From: Bradyrhizobium sp. WSM3983
Lineage (GTDB): Bacteria; Pseudomonadota; Alphaproteobacteria; Rhizobiales; Xanthobacteraceae
Length of the DNA stretch: 64,000 nt
NCBI RefSeq assembly: GCF_000473045.1
Contig: NZ_KI421490.1
Coordinates: 47,351-111,350, forward strand
Direction of reading: 5' to 3'
The notes under the pieces are model-generated. The model was not told the origin of the DNA and ran no database searches. It worked only from the letters and a program-made list of their open reading frames with translations. The translations under genes were made by a program, and so were the position numbers. This document shows, piece after piece, positions 52,810 through 61,776 of this stretch (the first letter of the stretch is position 1; each line of letters opens with the position of its first letter).

Positions 52810-54774
52810 TCAGGCCGCCGGCTCAATGTAGCGCGGGAACGCCGGCGTCGGCGCGGGTAGCGTCGAGCCGGGTGTGATCCGCCTGCCGCCGCCGAGCATT
52901 GCAAAATCGCGCTCGCCCGCGGGGATACCGAGGCTGTCGAGCAGCAAGCCCGAGGCGGTCGGCATCGCCGGCTGGGCCAGGATCGCGATCTGGCGCACGA
53001 CTTCGGCGGTGACGTAGAGCACCGTCTTCTGCCGCGCAGGATCGGTCTTGGCCAGGGCCCACGGCGCCTCACCCGCGAAATAGCGGTTGGCTTCCGCGAC
53101 CACGGCCCACACGGCATTGAGCCAGTGATGGATCTGCTGCGTCGTCATCGCCTCGCGCGACGCGTCGATCATGCCGTCGGCCATCGCCAGGATCGCCTTG
53201 TCGTTATCGCTGAACTCGCCGGGCTCCGGCAGCACGCCGCCGAGTTGCTTGGCGATCATCGACAGCGAGCGCTGAGCGAGGTTGCCAAGATCGTTGGCGA
53301 GATCGGCATTGATGCGCGCGACAATGGCTTCATGGTTGTAGTTGCCGTCCTGCCCGAACGGCACCTCGCGCAGGAAGAAATAGCGCATCTGGTCGACGCC
53401 ATACTGGTCGGCAAGGTTGAAGGGGTCGACGACGTTGCCGACCGACTTCGACATCTTCTCGCCCCTGTTGAACAGGAAGCCATGGGCATAGACCCGCTTC
53501 GGCAGCGGGAGCCCGGCCGATAGCAGGAACGCCGGCCAGTGCACTGCATGGAAACGGATGATGTCCTTGCCGATGATATGCAGGTCCGCCGGCCAATAGC
53601 GCCAATTGGCATCGGTCTCGTCGGGGAAACCCAAGCCCGTGATGTAGTTGGTGAGTGCATCAACCCAGACATACATCACGTGCTCTTCGTCGCCCGGCAC
53701 CTTGACGCCCCAGTCGAACGTCGTGCGCGAGATTGAGAGATCGCGCAGGCCGCTTCTCACGAAGCTCACCACTTCGTTGCGACGCGCATCCGGGCCGATG
53801 AATTCCGGGTGCTCCTCGTAGAGCTTCAGTAGCTTGTCCTGATAGGCCGACAGGCGAAAGAAATAGCTCTTCTCCTCGACCCACTCGACCGGCGTACCCT
53901 GCGGCCCGAGCCGCACGCCGTCATCGTTCAGGCGCGTCTCCTCCTCGGCGTAATAGGCCTCATCGCGCACCGAGTACCAACCGGAATAGCTGTCGAGGTA
54001 AATGTCGCCGTTCGCTTCCATGCGCCGCCAGATCTCCTGGGTCGAGCGATGGTGCTGCTCCTCGGTGGTGCGGATGAAGCGGTCGAACGACACGTTCAGC
54101 CGCTCGTCCATCTCCTTGAAGCGGCCGGCATTGCGGGTCGCGAGCGCGGCCGGTGTCAGGCCCTCGTTCTGCGCCGTCTGGACCATCTTCAGACCATGCT
54201 CGTCGGTCCCGGTCAGGAAGAACACGTCCTTGCCGTCGAGCCGCGCAAAGCGCGCCAGCACGTCGGCGGAGATCGCCTCATAGGCGTGGCCGATATGCGG
54301 ATTGCCGTTGGGATAGGCGATCGCGGTCGAGATGTAGAAGACGTTGTCGCGCGCCGGGGCTGCCACGGGCGCGACGGCCAGCGGAGCTGCAACGGGCTTC
54401 GGTGCACGGGGCGCCTTCGCCTTAACGGTCTTGGGCGGAATCGAGACGGAAGCCAGAGCTGCAATCGCGGCAGGCGCGGTCGCCCTCGCCTTCTTGGTGA
54501 CCTTCTTCGCCGGAGTCTTGGCTGGCTTCTTGGTCGCGTTCTTCACCGTCTTCTTGGCGACGACCTGCTTCTTCGCAGCCTTCTTGCCGGCCTTCGTCGA
54601 AGTCTTCGCTGCGCTCTTCTTCACGCCCTTCTTGGGGGCAGCCTTCTTGGTCTTTTTGACCCTCTTGGCACTTTTGCGCGCAAGCGCCTTCACAGCCTTC
54701 TTCGCGACCTTCTTGGCAGCCTTCTTCTTGCTGCTCTTGCCCTTGGCGGTTTTCTTAGCTCGCGTTGCCACCAC
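52810..54774 (-). CDS. metG: methionine--tRNA ligase with lysine-rich N-terminal extension
   Basis: This 654-residue protein has a normal MetRS body from about residue 143 (FYISTAIAYPNGNPHIGHAYE with HIGH; KMSKSVGN in RGEKMSKSVGNVVDP; anticodon-binding domain at the end). It lacks the C-terminal tRNA-binding extension found in the E. coli enzyme. The first 110-140 residues are almost purely Lys/Ala/Thr/Pro with many KKA, AKK and PAK blocks, like histone H1 or the AlgP tail. The tail may bind tRNA or nucleic acid. The start at ATG 54774 is the only one before the tail. Confidence 0.95.
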   Translation of the reverse strand: MVATRAKKTAKGKSSKKKAAKKVAKKAVKALARKSAKRVKKTKKAAPKKGVKKSAAKTSTKAGKKAAKKQVVAKKTVKNATKKPAKTPAKKVTKKARATAPAAIAALASVSIPPKTVKAKAPRAPKPVAAPLAVAPVAAPARDNVFYISTAIAYPNGNPHIGHAYEAISADVLARFARLDGKDVFFLTGTDEHGLKMVQTAQNEGLTPAALATRNAGRFKEMDERLNVSFDRFIRTTEEQHHRSTQEIWRRMEANGDIYLDSYSGWYSVRDEAYYAEEETRLNDDGVRLGPQGTPVEWVEEKSYFFRLSAYQDKLLKLYEEHPEFIGPDARRNEVVSFVRSGLRDLSISRTTFDWGVKVPGDEEHVMYVWVDALTNYITGLGFPDETDANWRYWPADLHIIGKDIIRFHAVHWPAFLLSAGLPLPKRVYAHGFLFNRGEKMSKSVGNVVDPFNLADQYGVDQMRYFFLREVPFGQDGNYNHEAIVARINADLANDLGNLAQRSLSMIAKQLGGVLPEPGEFSDNDKAILAMADGMIDASREAMTTQQIHHWLNAVWAVVAEANRYFAGEAPWALAKTDPARQKTVLYVTAEVVRQIAILAQPAMPTASGLLLDSLGIPAGERDFAMLGGGRRITPGSTLPAPTPAFPRYIEPAA

Positions 54775-54819
54775 GAATTCCTTTTACCGGCTTCTCGAAA
54801 TTTGGAAACGAATTTGCAC

Positions 54820-55866
54820 CTAGCGCGTTGCGTCCGCCAGCCAGCCGAACACCGAGAAAACCAAGGGCTTTCGCTCCAGATTGTAGGTTTCGGTGTCGCG
54901 CGCGGCGCGGACGATCTTTTCCCATACCTCAGCTAGGCGCGCAAGGCGCGGCAGGTTTTGGTTGGCATTGGCCTCGTCCGCATGCAGGCGTTCGGCGATC
55001 CAGCGATCAATGCCGTCGATGAAGGCTGCAAGCGCGACGCGGTCGCTGGTGCCAAGGGATTCGCCGAGCGTGTGCAGTTCGCGCGGATCGACTTGCGGCA
55101 GACGCGCCAGCAGCGCTGCCGTGCGCTGCTGGAGTTTGAGCGCATCGCCGCCGAGCAGCGTCAGCGTCCGTGCAACGCTGCCTTCGGAGGCCTCCGCCGC
55201 CTCGCGCAGCGCCAGGTCGGTCGGAGCGAGGTCGGCGGCCGCGGCGGCTGCGGCAATCACCTCGTCGGTCGTGAGCGAGCGCAGGCGCAGCTTGCGGCAA
55301 CGCGACTGAATCGTGGCGAGGACGCGGGCGGGCGCGTGGCTCACCAGCAGGAACAGCGATTGCTGGGGTGGCTCCTCGAGGATTTTCAGCAGTGCGTTGG
55401 CCGCATTTGGATTGAGCTCGTCGACGGTGTCGACGATGCAGACGCGCCAGCCTTCGGCCGCCGCCGTCGAGCCAAAAAACGAGATGGTCTCGCGCGTCTC
55501 GTCGACGGTGATGACCGTGCGCATCACGCCTCGATCGTTGGCGGTGCGCTCAAGCGTCAGCAGGCCGCCATGCGAGCTGGCCGCGACCTGCCGCGCCACA
55601 CCGTCATCAGGATCGACCGCGAGGTCCTCGGCGGCGTGCACTGCGGGCGCCAGCGGCTGGCCGTGAGCGAGCACGAAGCGCGCCATGCGATAGGCCAGCG
55701 TCGCCTTGCCGATGCCCTGCGGCCCGCCGATCAGCCAGGCATGCGGGATGCGCCCGCTGCGATAGGCCGTGAGCAACGCGGTCTCGGCCTCGCGATGGCC
55801 GAACAGAAGGCTTGTCTCACGCGGATGCGGAATGGCGGATTCACGCTCGACCTGACGCGGGCTCAT
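54820..55866 (-). CDS. holB: DNA polymerase III subunit delta'
   Basis: This 348-residue clamp-loader subunit begins with FGHREAETALLTAYRSGRIPHAWLIGGPQGIGKATLAYRMARF (RFC-like; P-loop GGPQGIGK) and has DTVDELNPNAANALLKILEEPPQQSLFLLVSH. The zinc module is reduced compared with E. coli, as in other alphaproteobacteria. Its end overlaps nothing; its start is shared by four bases with the end of tmk. Confidence 0.93.
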   Translation of the reverse strand: MSPRQVERESAIPHPRETSLLFGHREAETALLTAYRSGRIPHAWLIGGPQGIGKATLAYRMARFVLAHGQPLAPAVHAAEDLAVDPDDGVARQVAASSHGGLLTLERTANDRGVMRTVITVDETRETISFFGSTAAAEGWRVCIVDTVDELNPNAANALLKILEEPPQQSLFLLVSHAPARVLATIQSRCRKLRLRSLTTDEVIAAAAAAADLAPTDLALREAAEASEGSVARTLTLLGGDALKLQQRTAALLARLPQVDPRELHTLGESLGTSDRVALAAFIDGIDRWIAERLHADEANANQNLPRLARLAEVWEKIVRAARDTETYNLERKPLVFSVFGWLADATR

Positions 55867-56549
55867 GCTGTGATCACCGAGGCAGGCGTCGGCAAGAGAC
55901 GGTCGCGCAGCGCGGCCCAGACGCGTCCGGCAACCGTATCAAGATCGGAATTGGCATCGATCAGCACGCAGCGCCCGGGATCATCCGCGGCGATCTTGCG
56001 ATAGGCCTCGCGCAGGCCCTGATGGAAGGCGAGCTTCTCGCCCTCGAACCTGTCGGGCGTGCCGCTGCCGCGCCGCGCCGCCGCGCGTGCCAGGCCGATC
56101 TCGACCGGCAAATCGAGGACGAAGGTGAGGTCCGGCTTGAGATCGCCGATCGTGACCCGCTCCATGGCGTTGATCAGCTCCGCGGGCACACTACCGAGGC
56201 TTCCCTGATAGGCCCGCGTCGAGTCGGCGAAACGGTCGCACAGCACCCAAACGCCCTGCTTGAGCGCAGGCTCGATGACGGTGCGGACATGGTCGTCGCG
56301 CGCAGCGGCAAACAGCAGCGTCTCGGCCTCCGGCCCGAGCAGCTTGCCCATCCCCGACAGCACCAGATGGCGCATGATCTCGGCGCCCGTCGACCCGCCG
56401 GGCTCGCGCGTGACGAGGGTGCGGAGCCTCGCCGCATTGAGACGATCGGCGAGCTTTTTGATCTGGGTCGACTTGCCCGTCCCCTCGCCGCCTTCAAAGG
56501 TGATGAAGCGTCCGCGTCCGGACGGCCGCTGTCCCGTGCTCTCACTCAT
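55863..56549 (-). CDS. tmk: thymidylate kinase
   Basis: This 228-residue kinase converts dTMP to dTDP. P-loop GGEGTGKST at 20-28, TREPGGSTGAEIMRHL, the DR motif in VLCDRFADSTRAYQG and the LID GSGTPDRFE are present. The holB start overlaps its stop by four bases; tmk-holB pairing is common. Confidence 0.96.
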   Translation of the reverse strand: MSESTGQRPSGRGRFITFEGGEGTGKSTQIKKLADRLNAARLRTLVTREPGGSTGAEIMRHLVLSGMGKLLGPEAETLLFAAARDDHVRTVIEPALKQGVWVLCDRFADSTRAYQGSLGSVPAELINAMERVTIGDLKPDLTFVLDLPVEIGLARAAARRGSGTPDRFEGEKLAFHQGLREAYRKIAADDPGRCVLIDANSDLDTVAGRVWAALRDRLLPTPASVITA

Positions 56550-56551
56550 GA

Positions 56552-57814
56552 TCAGAGCTTCTCGGCGCCCGCGCGGAACATGCCGATCACGAGCTCGCTG
56601 GCACCGTCGATCGCGCGCCGCACGGTCGAGCCGGTGCCGATCGCCTCGGCCGCGTAGACCGGCGTCTCCACCGCGATGTTGCCGCCGCGCCAGACCTTGA
56701 CCACGCCGACTTGCTGGCCGGCCTGGACCGGTGCGCGCACCGGGCCGTTATAGACGACGCGCGCGATCAGCTTGTCGCCGCCGCTCTTGTGCACCATCAC
56801 CTTCACCGGCTCTTTCGCGACGAGCTTCACCGAGCGGGTCTCGCCGCCAAACACCTTGGCGTAGCCGACGGGCTGGTCGGCCGCGATCAGCGTGCGGGTC
56901 TCGAAATTGCGAAAGCCCCATTCCAGCATCTTCTTGGCTTCGGTGGCGCGGTCCTCGATGTCCTCAAGCCCGTTGACGACAACGATCAACCGCGTGCCGC
57001 TCTGCACGGCCGAGCCGACCATGCCGTAGCCGCCTTCCTTGGTGTAGCCGGTCTTCAGGCCGTCGGCGCCTTCCATCGAATTGAGCAAAGGATTGCGATT
57101 GGGCTGGCGGATCTTGTTCCAGGTGAACTCCTTCTCGCCGAACAGTTTGTAGAATTCGGGGAAGTCCAGGATGATGTGCCGGGCGAGCATGCCGAGCTCG
57201 CGCACCGTCATCTTGTTGCCGGGGTCAGGCAAGCCGTTGGAATTGGCGAAGGTCGACCTGGTCATGCCGAGCTCGCGGGCGCGCTTGGTCATGAAGTCGG
57301 CGGCAAAGATCTTCTCGTTGCCGGCAATGCCTTCGGCGAGCGCGATGCAGGCGTCGTTGCCGCTCTGGATGATCGCGCCGCGCAGGAGATCGTCGACCGA
57401 GACCTTGCTGTTAATGGCGGCGAACATGGTCGAGCCGCCGGAAGGCGCGCCGCCCTTGCGCCAGGCGTTCTCGCTGATCCGGTATTCGTCGGTCAGCTTG
57501 ACGTCGCCCTTCCTGATCGCGTTGAACACGACCTCCGCGGTCACGAGCTTCATCATGCTGGAGGGTGCGCGCAGCTCATCGGCGTTCTTCTCGAACAGCA
57601 CGCTGCCGCTGGAGGCCTCGATCAGGATTGCGGTGGGGGCATCGCCGTCGAAGCCGGCATCCTCAGTCTTCTTGGCGCCCTGGACGCTCTGGTTGGCGGC
57701 GTAGATCACCCCGCTCCAGCTGAGGCTCACCGCGAGCGCCGCCGCGACAAGCCCGCGCGCCAATGCTCCGGCTGTGAGCCCGGTGCGACGGAGCGAGAGG
57801 AGACGAAATGCCAT
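56552..57814 (-). CDS. D-alanyl-D-alanine carboxypeptidase (DacA/PBP5-like)
   Basis: This 420-residue penicillin-binding protein trims peptidoglycan pentapeptides. A signal peptide/anchor lies at about 15-40. The active-site motifs are SMMK (Ser 86, Lys 89), SGN in IQSGNDACIAL and KTG in GLKTGYTKEGG. A C-terminal beta domain (about 320-400) follows, as in PBP5. ATG 57814 was chosen because the longer frame to 57928 lacks similarity. It is two bases upstream of tmk. Confidence 0.95.
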   Translation of the reverse strand: MAFRLLSLRRTGLTAGALARGLVAAALAVSLSWSGVIYAANQSVQGAKKTEDAGFDGDAPTAILIEASSGSVLFEKNADELRAPSSMMKLVTAEVVFNAIRKGDVKLTDEYRISENAWRKGGAPSGGSTMFAAINSKVSVDDLLRGAIIQSGNDACIALAEGIAGNEKIFAADFMTKRARELGMTRSTFANSNGLPDPGNKMTVRELGMLARHIILDFPEFYKLFGEKEFTWNKIRQPNRNPLLNSMEGADGLKTGYTKEGGYGMVGSAVQSGTRLIVVVNGLEDIEDRATEAKKMLEWGFRNFETRTLIAADQPVGYAKVFGGETRSVKLVAKEPVKVMVHKSGGDKLIARVVYNGPVRAPVQAGQQVGVVKVWRGGNIAVETPVYAAEAIGTGSTVRRAIDGASELVIGMFRAGAEKL

Positions 57815-57966
57815 GGCGAAGCCCTGAGAGCGGCGTTCTAACAGTTGGAACCGGCGCGAACAACGAGGATCGGTACCCGCCTCCCGAGATTGCACGATTC
57901 TCGTCGCGTCCCTATCGTGGCACCTCATGTTTCCTGACCAAACCCCTGAAACAAGGCGGAAAAGCG

Positions 57967-58932
57967 ATGTCCACGACCCGCGTGATCAAGGCCAATGGGA
58001 TCGACCTCTTCATCCGCGAGGCCGGCCAGGGGCCGCTCGTGCTGCTGTGCCATGGCTGGCCGGAATTATCCTACTCCTGGCGGCACCAGATCCCGGCGCT
58101 CGCGGCTGCCGGCTTCCACGTCGTGGCCCCCGACATGCGCGGCTACGGCCAGAGCGCGGCGCCGTCTGACGTGTCCGCCTATTCGATTTTCGATCTCGTC
58201 GGCGACGTCGTCGGCCTGGTGCAGGCGCTCGGCGCGCCCAAGGCGATGATAGTCGGCCACGACTGGGGTGCGCCGGTTGCCTGGCATGCGGCGCTGTTCC
58301 GTCCAGATATCTTCACGGCCGTCGCGGGCCTGAGCGTACCGCCGCCATTCCGCGGACGCGGCAAACCGCTCGAGCTGTTGCGCCAGGGCGGCATCACCAA
58401 TTTCTACTGGCAGTATTTCCAGACGCCCGGCGTCGCGGAGGCGGAGTTCGAGCATGACGTCGCCCGTACCATGCGCAGCGTGCTCGGCGGACGCGGACTT
58501 GCCGATCCGAGCGCCGCGATGTTCGTGCAGGAGGGCAAGGGCTTTCTCGGCCATACTAGCGCGGAGGAACCACTGCCGGCATGGCTGAGCGAGGCCGATC
58601 TGGCTTATTTCACCGAAAGCTTCCGCAAGTCCGGATTCCGCGGCGGGCTGAACTGGTATCGCAACCTTGACCGCAATTGGGAGCTGACCGCGCCCTGGCA
58701 GGACGCGCAGATTCAACAACCTTCCCTCTTCATCGCCGGCGCGCAGGACGCCGTCATCACCGGTCTGATCGGCGCCAAGCGCGTCAACGAGCTGGAGCGC
58801 GTGCTGCCCAATCTGACGCGAAAGCTGATCATCGAAGGTGCCGGCCATTGGGTGCAGCAGGAGCGGCCCGACGAGGTCAACGCCGCACTGGTCGGATTCC
58901 TGCGCGAAGCGGGTCGCGCTAGCGGCAGTTAG
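57967..58932 (+). CDS. alpha/beta hydrolase (epoxide hydrolase-like)
   Basis: This 321-residue protein has the soluble epoxide hydrolase motifs: oxyanion HGWPE (29-33), nucleophile Asp 99 in VGHDWGAP, cap domain with WQYFQ and LNWYRN tyrosines, and His in GAGHWVQQERP. An Asp nucleophile separates it from esterases. AAGGCGG before ATG 57967 supports the start. It overlaps the rlpA stop by four bases tail to tail. Substrate unknown. Confidence 0.9.
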   Translation: MSTTRVIKANGIDLFIREAGQGPLVLLCHGWPELSYSWRHQIPALAAAGFHVVAPDMRGYGQSAAPSDVSAYSIFDLVGDVVGLVQALGAPKAMIVGHDWGAPVAWHAALFRPDIFTAVAGLSVPPPFRGRGKPLELLRQGGITNFYWQYFQTPGVAEAEFEHDVARTMRSVLGGRGLADPSAAMFVQEGKGFLGHTSAEEPLPAWLSEADLAYFTESFRKSGFRGGLNWYRNLDRNWELTAPWQDAQIQQPSLFIAGAQDAVITGLIGAKRVNELERVLPNLTRKLIIEGAGHWVQQERPDEVNAALVGFLREAGRASGS

Positions 58933-59855
58933 TAGAGGCCGCGGCCGGTCAGGATGCTGCGGGCTTCGGCTGCGCCGTCATCGGACGCCGCAGGACGGCT
59001 CTCGGCGGCATAGCGGCCGTCCTCGTCATAGGACACTTGGCGAGTGTTCTGGAACGCCCGGCCCCTGCTGCGGCTCGATGCTGACATCTCCGAGGTCGCG
59101 TTGAGCGAGGCGACGTCGGCCGACGTGTTGCCGAGGCTGTAGGGCCGCCCCTCCGGCATCGGGACTTCGCCACGAAAGGCGCCGCGGCTCGACGACAGCT
59201 CAGGCACGAAGGGCCGCGCCGAGGCGACCCGGACCATCGAGGGCGACGGCGCCGGAATGCCGGTGCGCAAGGTCGCCATCAGCTGGCGGTCGTCGGAGCC
59301 TTCGAGCGGCGCCCGGCCGACATATTCGACGCGCACCCTGGCGACGCCATTGCCTTTGAATTCAAGCAGTTCGGCGGCTTTGTTCGAGACGTCGATGAGG
59401 CGGTTGCCGTGATAGGGCCCGCGATCGTTGACGCGGACGATCAGCGACTTGCCGTTGGACAGGTTGGTCACCCGCGCATAGGACGGCATCGGCAGGGTCG
59501 GATGCGCCGCGGTCAGCGAGCCCATGTCGAACACTTCGCCGTTGGCGGTCTGGCGGCCATGGAAATCGTCGCCATACCACGACGCGAGGCCCTCGGCGCG
59601 GTAGTTGACGTCCTCCTCCGGCACGTAGGTCCGGCCCGCGACCATATAGGGCTTGCCGACGCGATAGGTGCCGCCGCCCTTGGGGACGGGATCGCCCCAG
59701 GCCACGACTCGCGGGCTCGAGGATACGCCGTATTTGGGATCGACCCTGCTGGCGAACTTGTTGGACGAGGCGCAATTGGCGAGCGCTAGGCAGGTGGCGA
59801 CCGCCGCAACGCACCGCGCTGCCCGCACCACCGAATCTGATCGTCGGATCCCCAT
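58929..59855 (-). CDS. rlpA: RlpA-like septal ring lytic transglycosylase / lipoprotein
   Basis: This 308-residue protein has a lipoprotein-type signal (LALANCASS, lipobox Cys near residue 28) and the RlpA double-psi barrel (about 88-190: GLASWYGDDFHGRQTANGEVFDM, TLPMPSYARVTNLSNGKSLIVRVNDRGPYHGNRLIDVS). The family cleaves naked glycan strands at the division site. The C-terminal SPOR domain of E. coli RlpA is absent; instead a Ser/Arg-rich tail follows. ATG 59855 was chosen for the signal peptide. Confidence 0.9.
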   Translation of the reverse strand: MGIRRSDSVVRAARCVAAVATCLALANCASSNKFASRVDPKYGVSSSPRVVAWGDPVPKGGGTYRVGKPYMVAGRTYVPEEDVNYRAEGLASWYGDDFHGRQTANGEVFDMGSLTAAHPTLPMPSYARVTNLSNGKSLIVRVNDRGPYHGNRLIDVSNKAAELLEFKGNGVARVRVEYVGRAPLEGSDDRQLMATLRTGIPAPSPSMVRVASARPFVPELSSSRGAFRGEVPMPEGRPYSLGNTSADVASLNATSEMSASSRSRGRAFQNTRQVSYDEDGRYAAESRPAASDDGAAEARSILTGRGLY

Positions 59856-60223
59856 TCGCCCCAAATACCATTTCGCCGGAGGCGAACCCAACCCGCTTTA
59901 GCCACGGGAAGCGCCTTCCGGTCGTCAAGCTCCTGGGCGGCCCACCACCGTCCCAGAGATGGTGACGATAACGCAACCCGAACACGGCGGAAATGGGGAG
60001 CCCACAGCGTTCGCGCTGGGATGGTAAACAGGACGTTCGGCATTCTCCGTTGATCTACGGAACGCGAGGGGCTCTAGCACCGCCTCGTCTGTGCCAGTCC
60101 CGCACAAGCTGTTGCGCCAAAAGCTCACTCCACCCCCATTGTCGCCGGCTTCACCGGAATTCTTTTGACTGTGCAAGGCCGCCCGCGTTTTCTCGCGTGC
60201 AGGGGCGGGATTGGAATTTAACG
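59856..60223. other. spacer between rlpA and the small ORF cluster
   Basis: I see no supported gene in this 368-base stretch; the frames lack ribosome sites and similarity. It should contain the rlpA promoter (minus strand). Confidence 0.4.
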
Positions 60224-60313
60224 ATGATCGAGACGGTTTCGGCACTGATGGGTCTGGTAAGCGCGGGGATCTTCCTGGCCCATGCGTTTGAAGGCTACCG
60301 CACGAGGGCCTGA
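60224..60313 (+). CDS. very small membrane protein (29 aa)
   Basis: The frame begins MIETVSALMGLVSAGIFLAHA and ends EGYRTRA. It has one hydrophobic helix with a basic end, like many small alphaproteobacterial membrane peptides. No strong ribosome site is present. Support comes only from its composition and my impression of similar peptides in Bradyrhizobium. Confidence 0.45.
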   Translation: MIETVSALMGLVSAGIFLAHAFEGYRTRA

Positions 60314-60416
60314 CGGCACTCGCGCGGGCGACATTGCATCACCTCTTCAGGACGGCACGTTCGGACAATTTTAATCGATCCGATCGAGCATCGAAGACGA
60401 GAGCAGCAGGTGTCCC

Positions 60417-60515
60417 ATGCGCAAACATGACCTCGTATCCGACGGCTTTCTGGCATTGACCGCAGGCGGTCTGGTCCTGCTCTGCTCGAGCCTCGTGGCC
60501 CTGGCCTTCGGCTAA
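60417..60515 (+). CDS. very small membrane protein (32 aa)
   Basis: The frame begins MRKHDLVSDGFLALTAGGLV and continues with a hydrophobic helix LLCSSLVALAFG. A purine-rich stretch (gagagcagcagg, 60400-60411) is a possible ribosome site. It lies between two other tiny frames on the same strand. Function unknown. Confidence 0.45.
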   Translation: MRKHDLVSDGFLALTAGGLVLLCSSLVALAFG

Positions 60516-60674
60516 TCCTCACTTCGAATTTTCGTACTTGCGCGACCGCCGCGCTACCGCAACTCAGCATGTACGTCGACAGCGGGATGACCCGGCTCCC
60601 GTTTAGTTGATTGAATTTCCGCGTTCGGCGCCTCGACCTAATTTCAAGAGGCCACACCAACGAAGGTGACGCAC

Positions 60675-60803
60675 ATGCTAGCCGAGAAATTCATCCTGGT
60701 TCTGGAATCGCTGATCCGCAGCGGCCGGACCTATCCGGACGGAAGCCCCCGGGTCATTAGCACCTCCCCGCACGTCCCCGTGAAGCTGCCGATCCAGAAC
60801 TAG
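60675..60803 (+). CDS. small hypothetical protein (42 aa)
   Basis: The frame begins MLAEKFILVLESLIRSGRTY and ends VPVKLPIQN; AAGG lies a few bases upstream of ATG 60675. It resembles, from memory, a small peptide common in Bradyrhizobium genomes. It is soluble and contains an amphipathic helix followed by an extended Pro/Ser segment. Its function is unknown. Confidence 0.55.
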   Translation: MLAEKFILVLESLIRSGRTYPDGSPRVISTSPHVPVKLPIQN

Positions 60804-60810
60804 CAGGCGC

Positions 60811-61131
60811 TCAGCGCAAGCCCAGCGGCGATCTGCGATAGAGGCTGTCGCGGGCTTCAGTCTGGCAGACGAAGCTGCCGTCGAATCCCTGCCCATAGAG
60901 CTTCTGTCCCTTGCGGTAGTAGACGCCCTTCCTGAAATCCAGCCACACCACCTTGTCGCCGGGGCAATGGCGCTGGGCCTGCGCCTCATAGCGGAACGGC
61001 GTCAGCGGCGTCGCTGACACCTCCGCGGTACCGCCGGCGCCAAAGACCATCGCGCTCGAGATCGCGACCGTGCCGAGTCGTTTGCCAAAGCCGCTGCGCA
61101 GCACTGTCCACCTCTCCCTGATGCTAGCCAT
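60811..61131 (-). CDS. secreted small protein with CPGDKVVWLD motif
   Basis: This 106-residue product has a signal-like N-terminus (VAISSAMVFGAGGTAEVSA) and a C-terminal half CPGDKVVWLDFRKGVYYRKGQKLYGQG...FVCQTEA. The CPxDxVVWxxxxxGVY...YG...G.xxCxxEA pattern recurs in many small secreted proteins of rhizobia; their role is not known. Two cysteines probably form a disulfide. ATG 61131 was chosen; its 5' part overlaps the plus-strand yqhA remnant frame only upstream of the homologous part. Confidence 0.65.
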   Translation of the reverse strand: MASIRERWTVLRSGFGKRLGTVAISSAMVFGAGGTAEVSATPLTPFRYEAQAQRHCPGDKVVWLDFRKGVYYRKGQKLYGQGFDGSFVCQTEARDSLYRRSPLGLR

Positions 61132-61189
61132 CTGCACGGCTGCCGTTCGCCACGATAGCACGGGACTGCGCAATCCACAGGCGGCGAAC

Positions 61190-61438
61190 CGGCGTGGCGT
61201 CTTCGTCAACGCCAGCGTGCTCAAGATCAAGCTGGCGATGGCGATCATCGGCATCTCCTCGATCGCGCTGCTGCGTACCTTCATCGAGGCCGGCAATCTC
61301 GGCTCGAACCGCGCCAGCTTCACCGAGAGCGGCGTGATGTGGCAGGTGTTGATCCACATCACCTTCGTGGTCTCTGCAATCGGGATCGTCTTCGTCGACA
61401 GGGTCAGTGACGCAACCACGCGCAGCCCCGCGGAGTGA
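61190..61438 (+). pseudogene. 3' remnant of a YqhA-like (UPF0114) membrane protein gene
   Basis: From about 61196 the frame encodes VFVNASVLKIKLAMAIIGI and onward to VMWQVLIHITFVVSAIGIVF plus DR: the C-terminal part of the YqhA family, with its conserved NAxVLKxKLA, GISSIxLLxTFI and MWQVxIHxTFVxSA stretches. A full protein has around 160-170 residues with two further N-terminal helices; here roughly 85-90 N-terminal residues are missing and the upstream codons show no similarity and no ribosome site. The original 5' end may have been removed when the neighbouring minus-strand gene came in. Confidence 0.7.
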
Positions 61439-61443
61439 AGTGA

Positions 61444-61776
61444 TCAATCGTTGGCTTTGCGCGATGCCGCCTCGAGCTGCGCCAATGCCAGGTGCAGACA
61501 TTCCTGGACCTTTTGCGCAATCTGCTCGCGCGAAATTCCCTTCGCCGCAAGATCGCTCGACACCTTGTTCAGGGTCTCGTCCATCGTCCGGCTCGCCAGA
61601 TTGTCCGTGACCAGCGCCGTCGCATAAGCCGCTGCGGCCTCGCCGCTGAGCCCGAGCTGGCCTGCGGCCCACAGCCCGAGCAGCTTGTTCGACCGAGCCG
61701 CGGCCTTGAACATGAGCTCCTCGTCGTGGGCGAATTTGGCCTCAAAGCCCTGCTCGCGCTTGTCGAACGTGGTCAT
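61444..61776 (-). CDS. DUF1476 family protein (F1-ATPase zeta-subunit type)
   Basis: This 110-residue helical protein begins MTTFDKREQGFEAKFAHDEE and has LLGLWAAGQLGLSGEAAAAYA. That is the pattern of the alphaproteobacterial zeta protein, which in Paracoccus blocks F1-ATPase hydrolysis. GGAG six bases before ATG 61776 supports the start. An inhibitory role here is inferred from the family; related bacteria vary in how strongly zeta inhibits. It is not in an atp operon. Confidence 0.88.
   Translation of the reverse strand: MTTFDKREQGFEAKFAHDEELMFKAAARSNKLLGLWAAGQLGLSGEAAAAYATALVTDNLASRTMDETLNKVSSDLAAKGISREQIAQKVQECLHLALAQLEAASRKAND

Noticed and set aside
54049..54936. 295-codon plus-strand Leu/Gly-rich frame
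   Set aside because: Antisense to the lysine-rich tail of MetRS; poly-Leu is the mirror of Lys/Ala codons, not a membrane protein.
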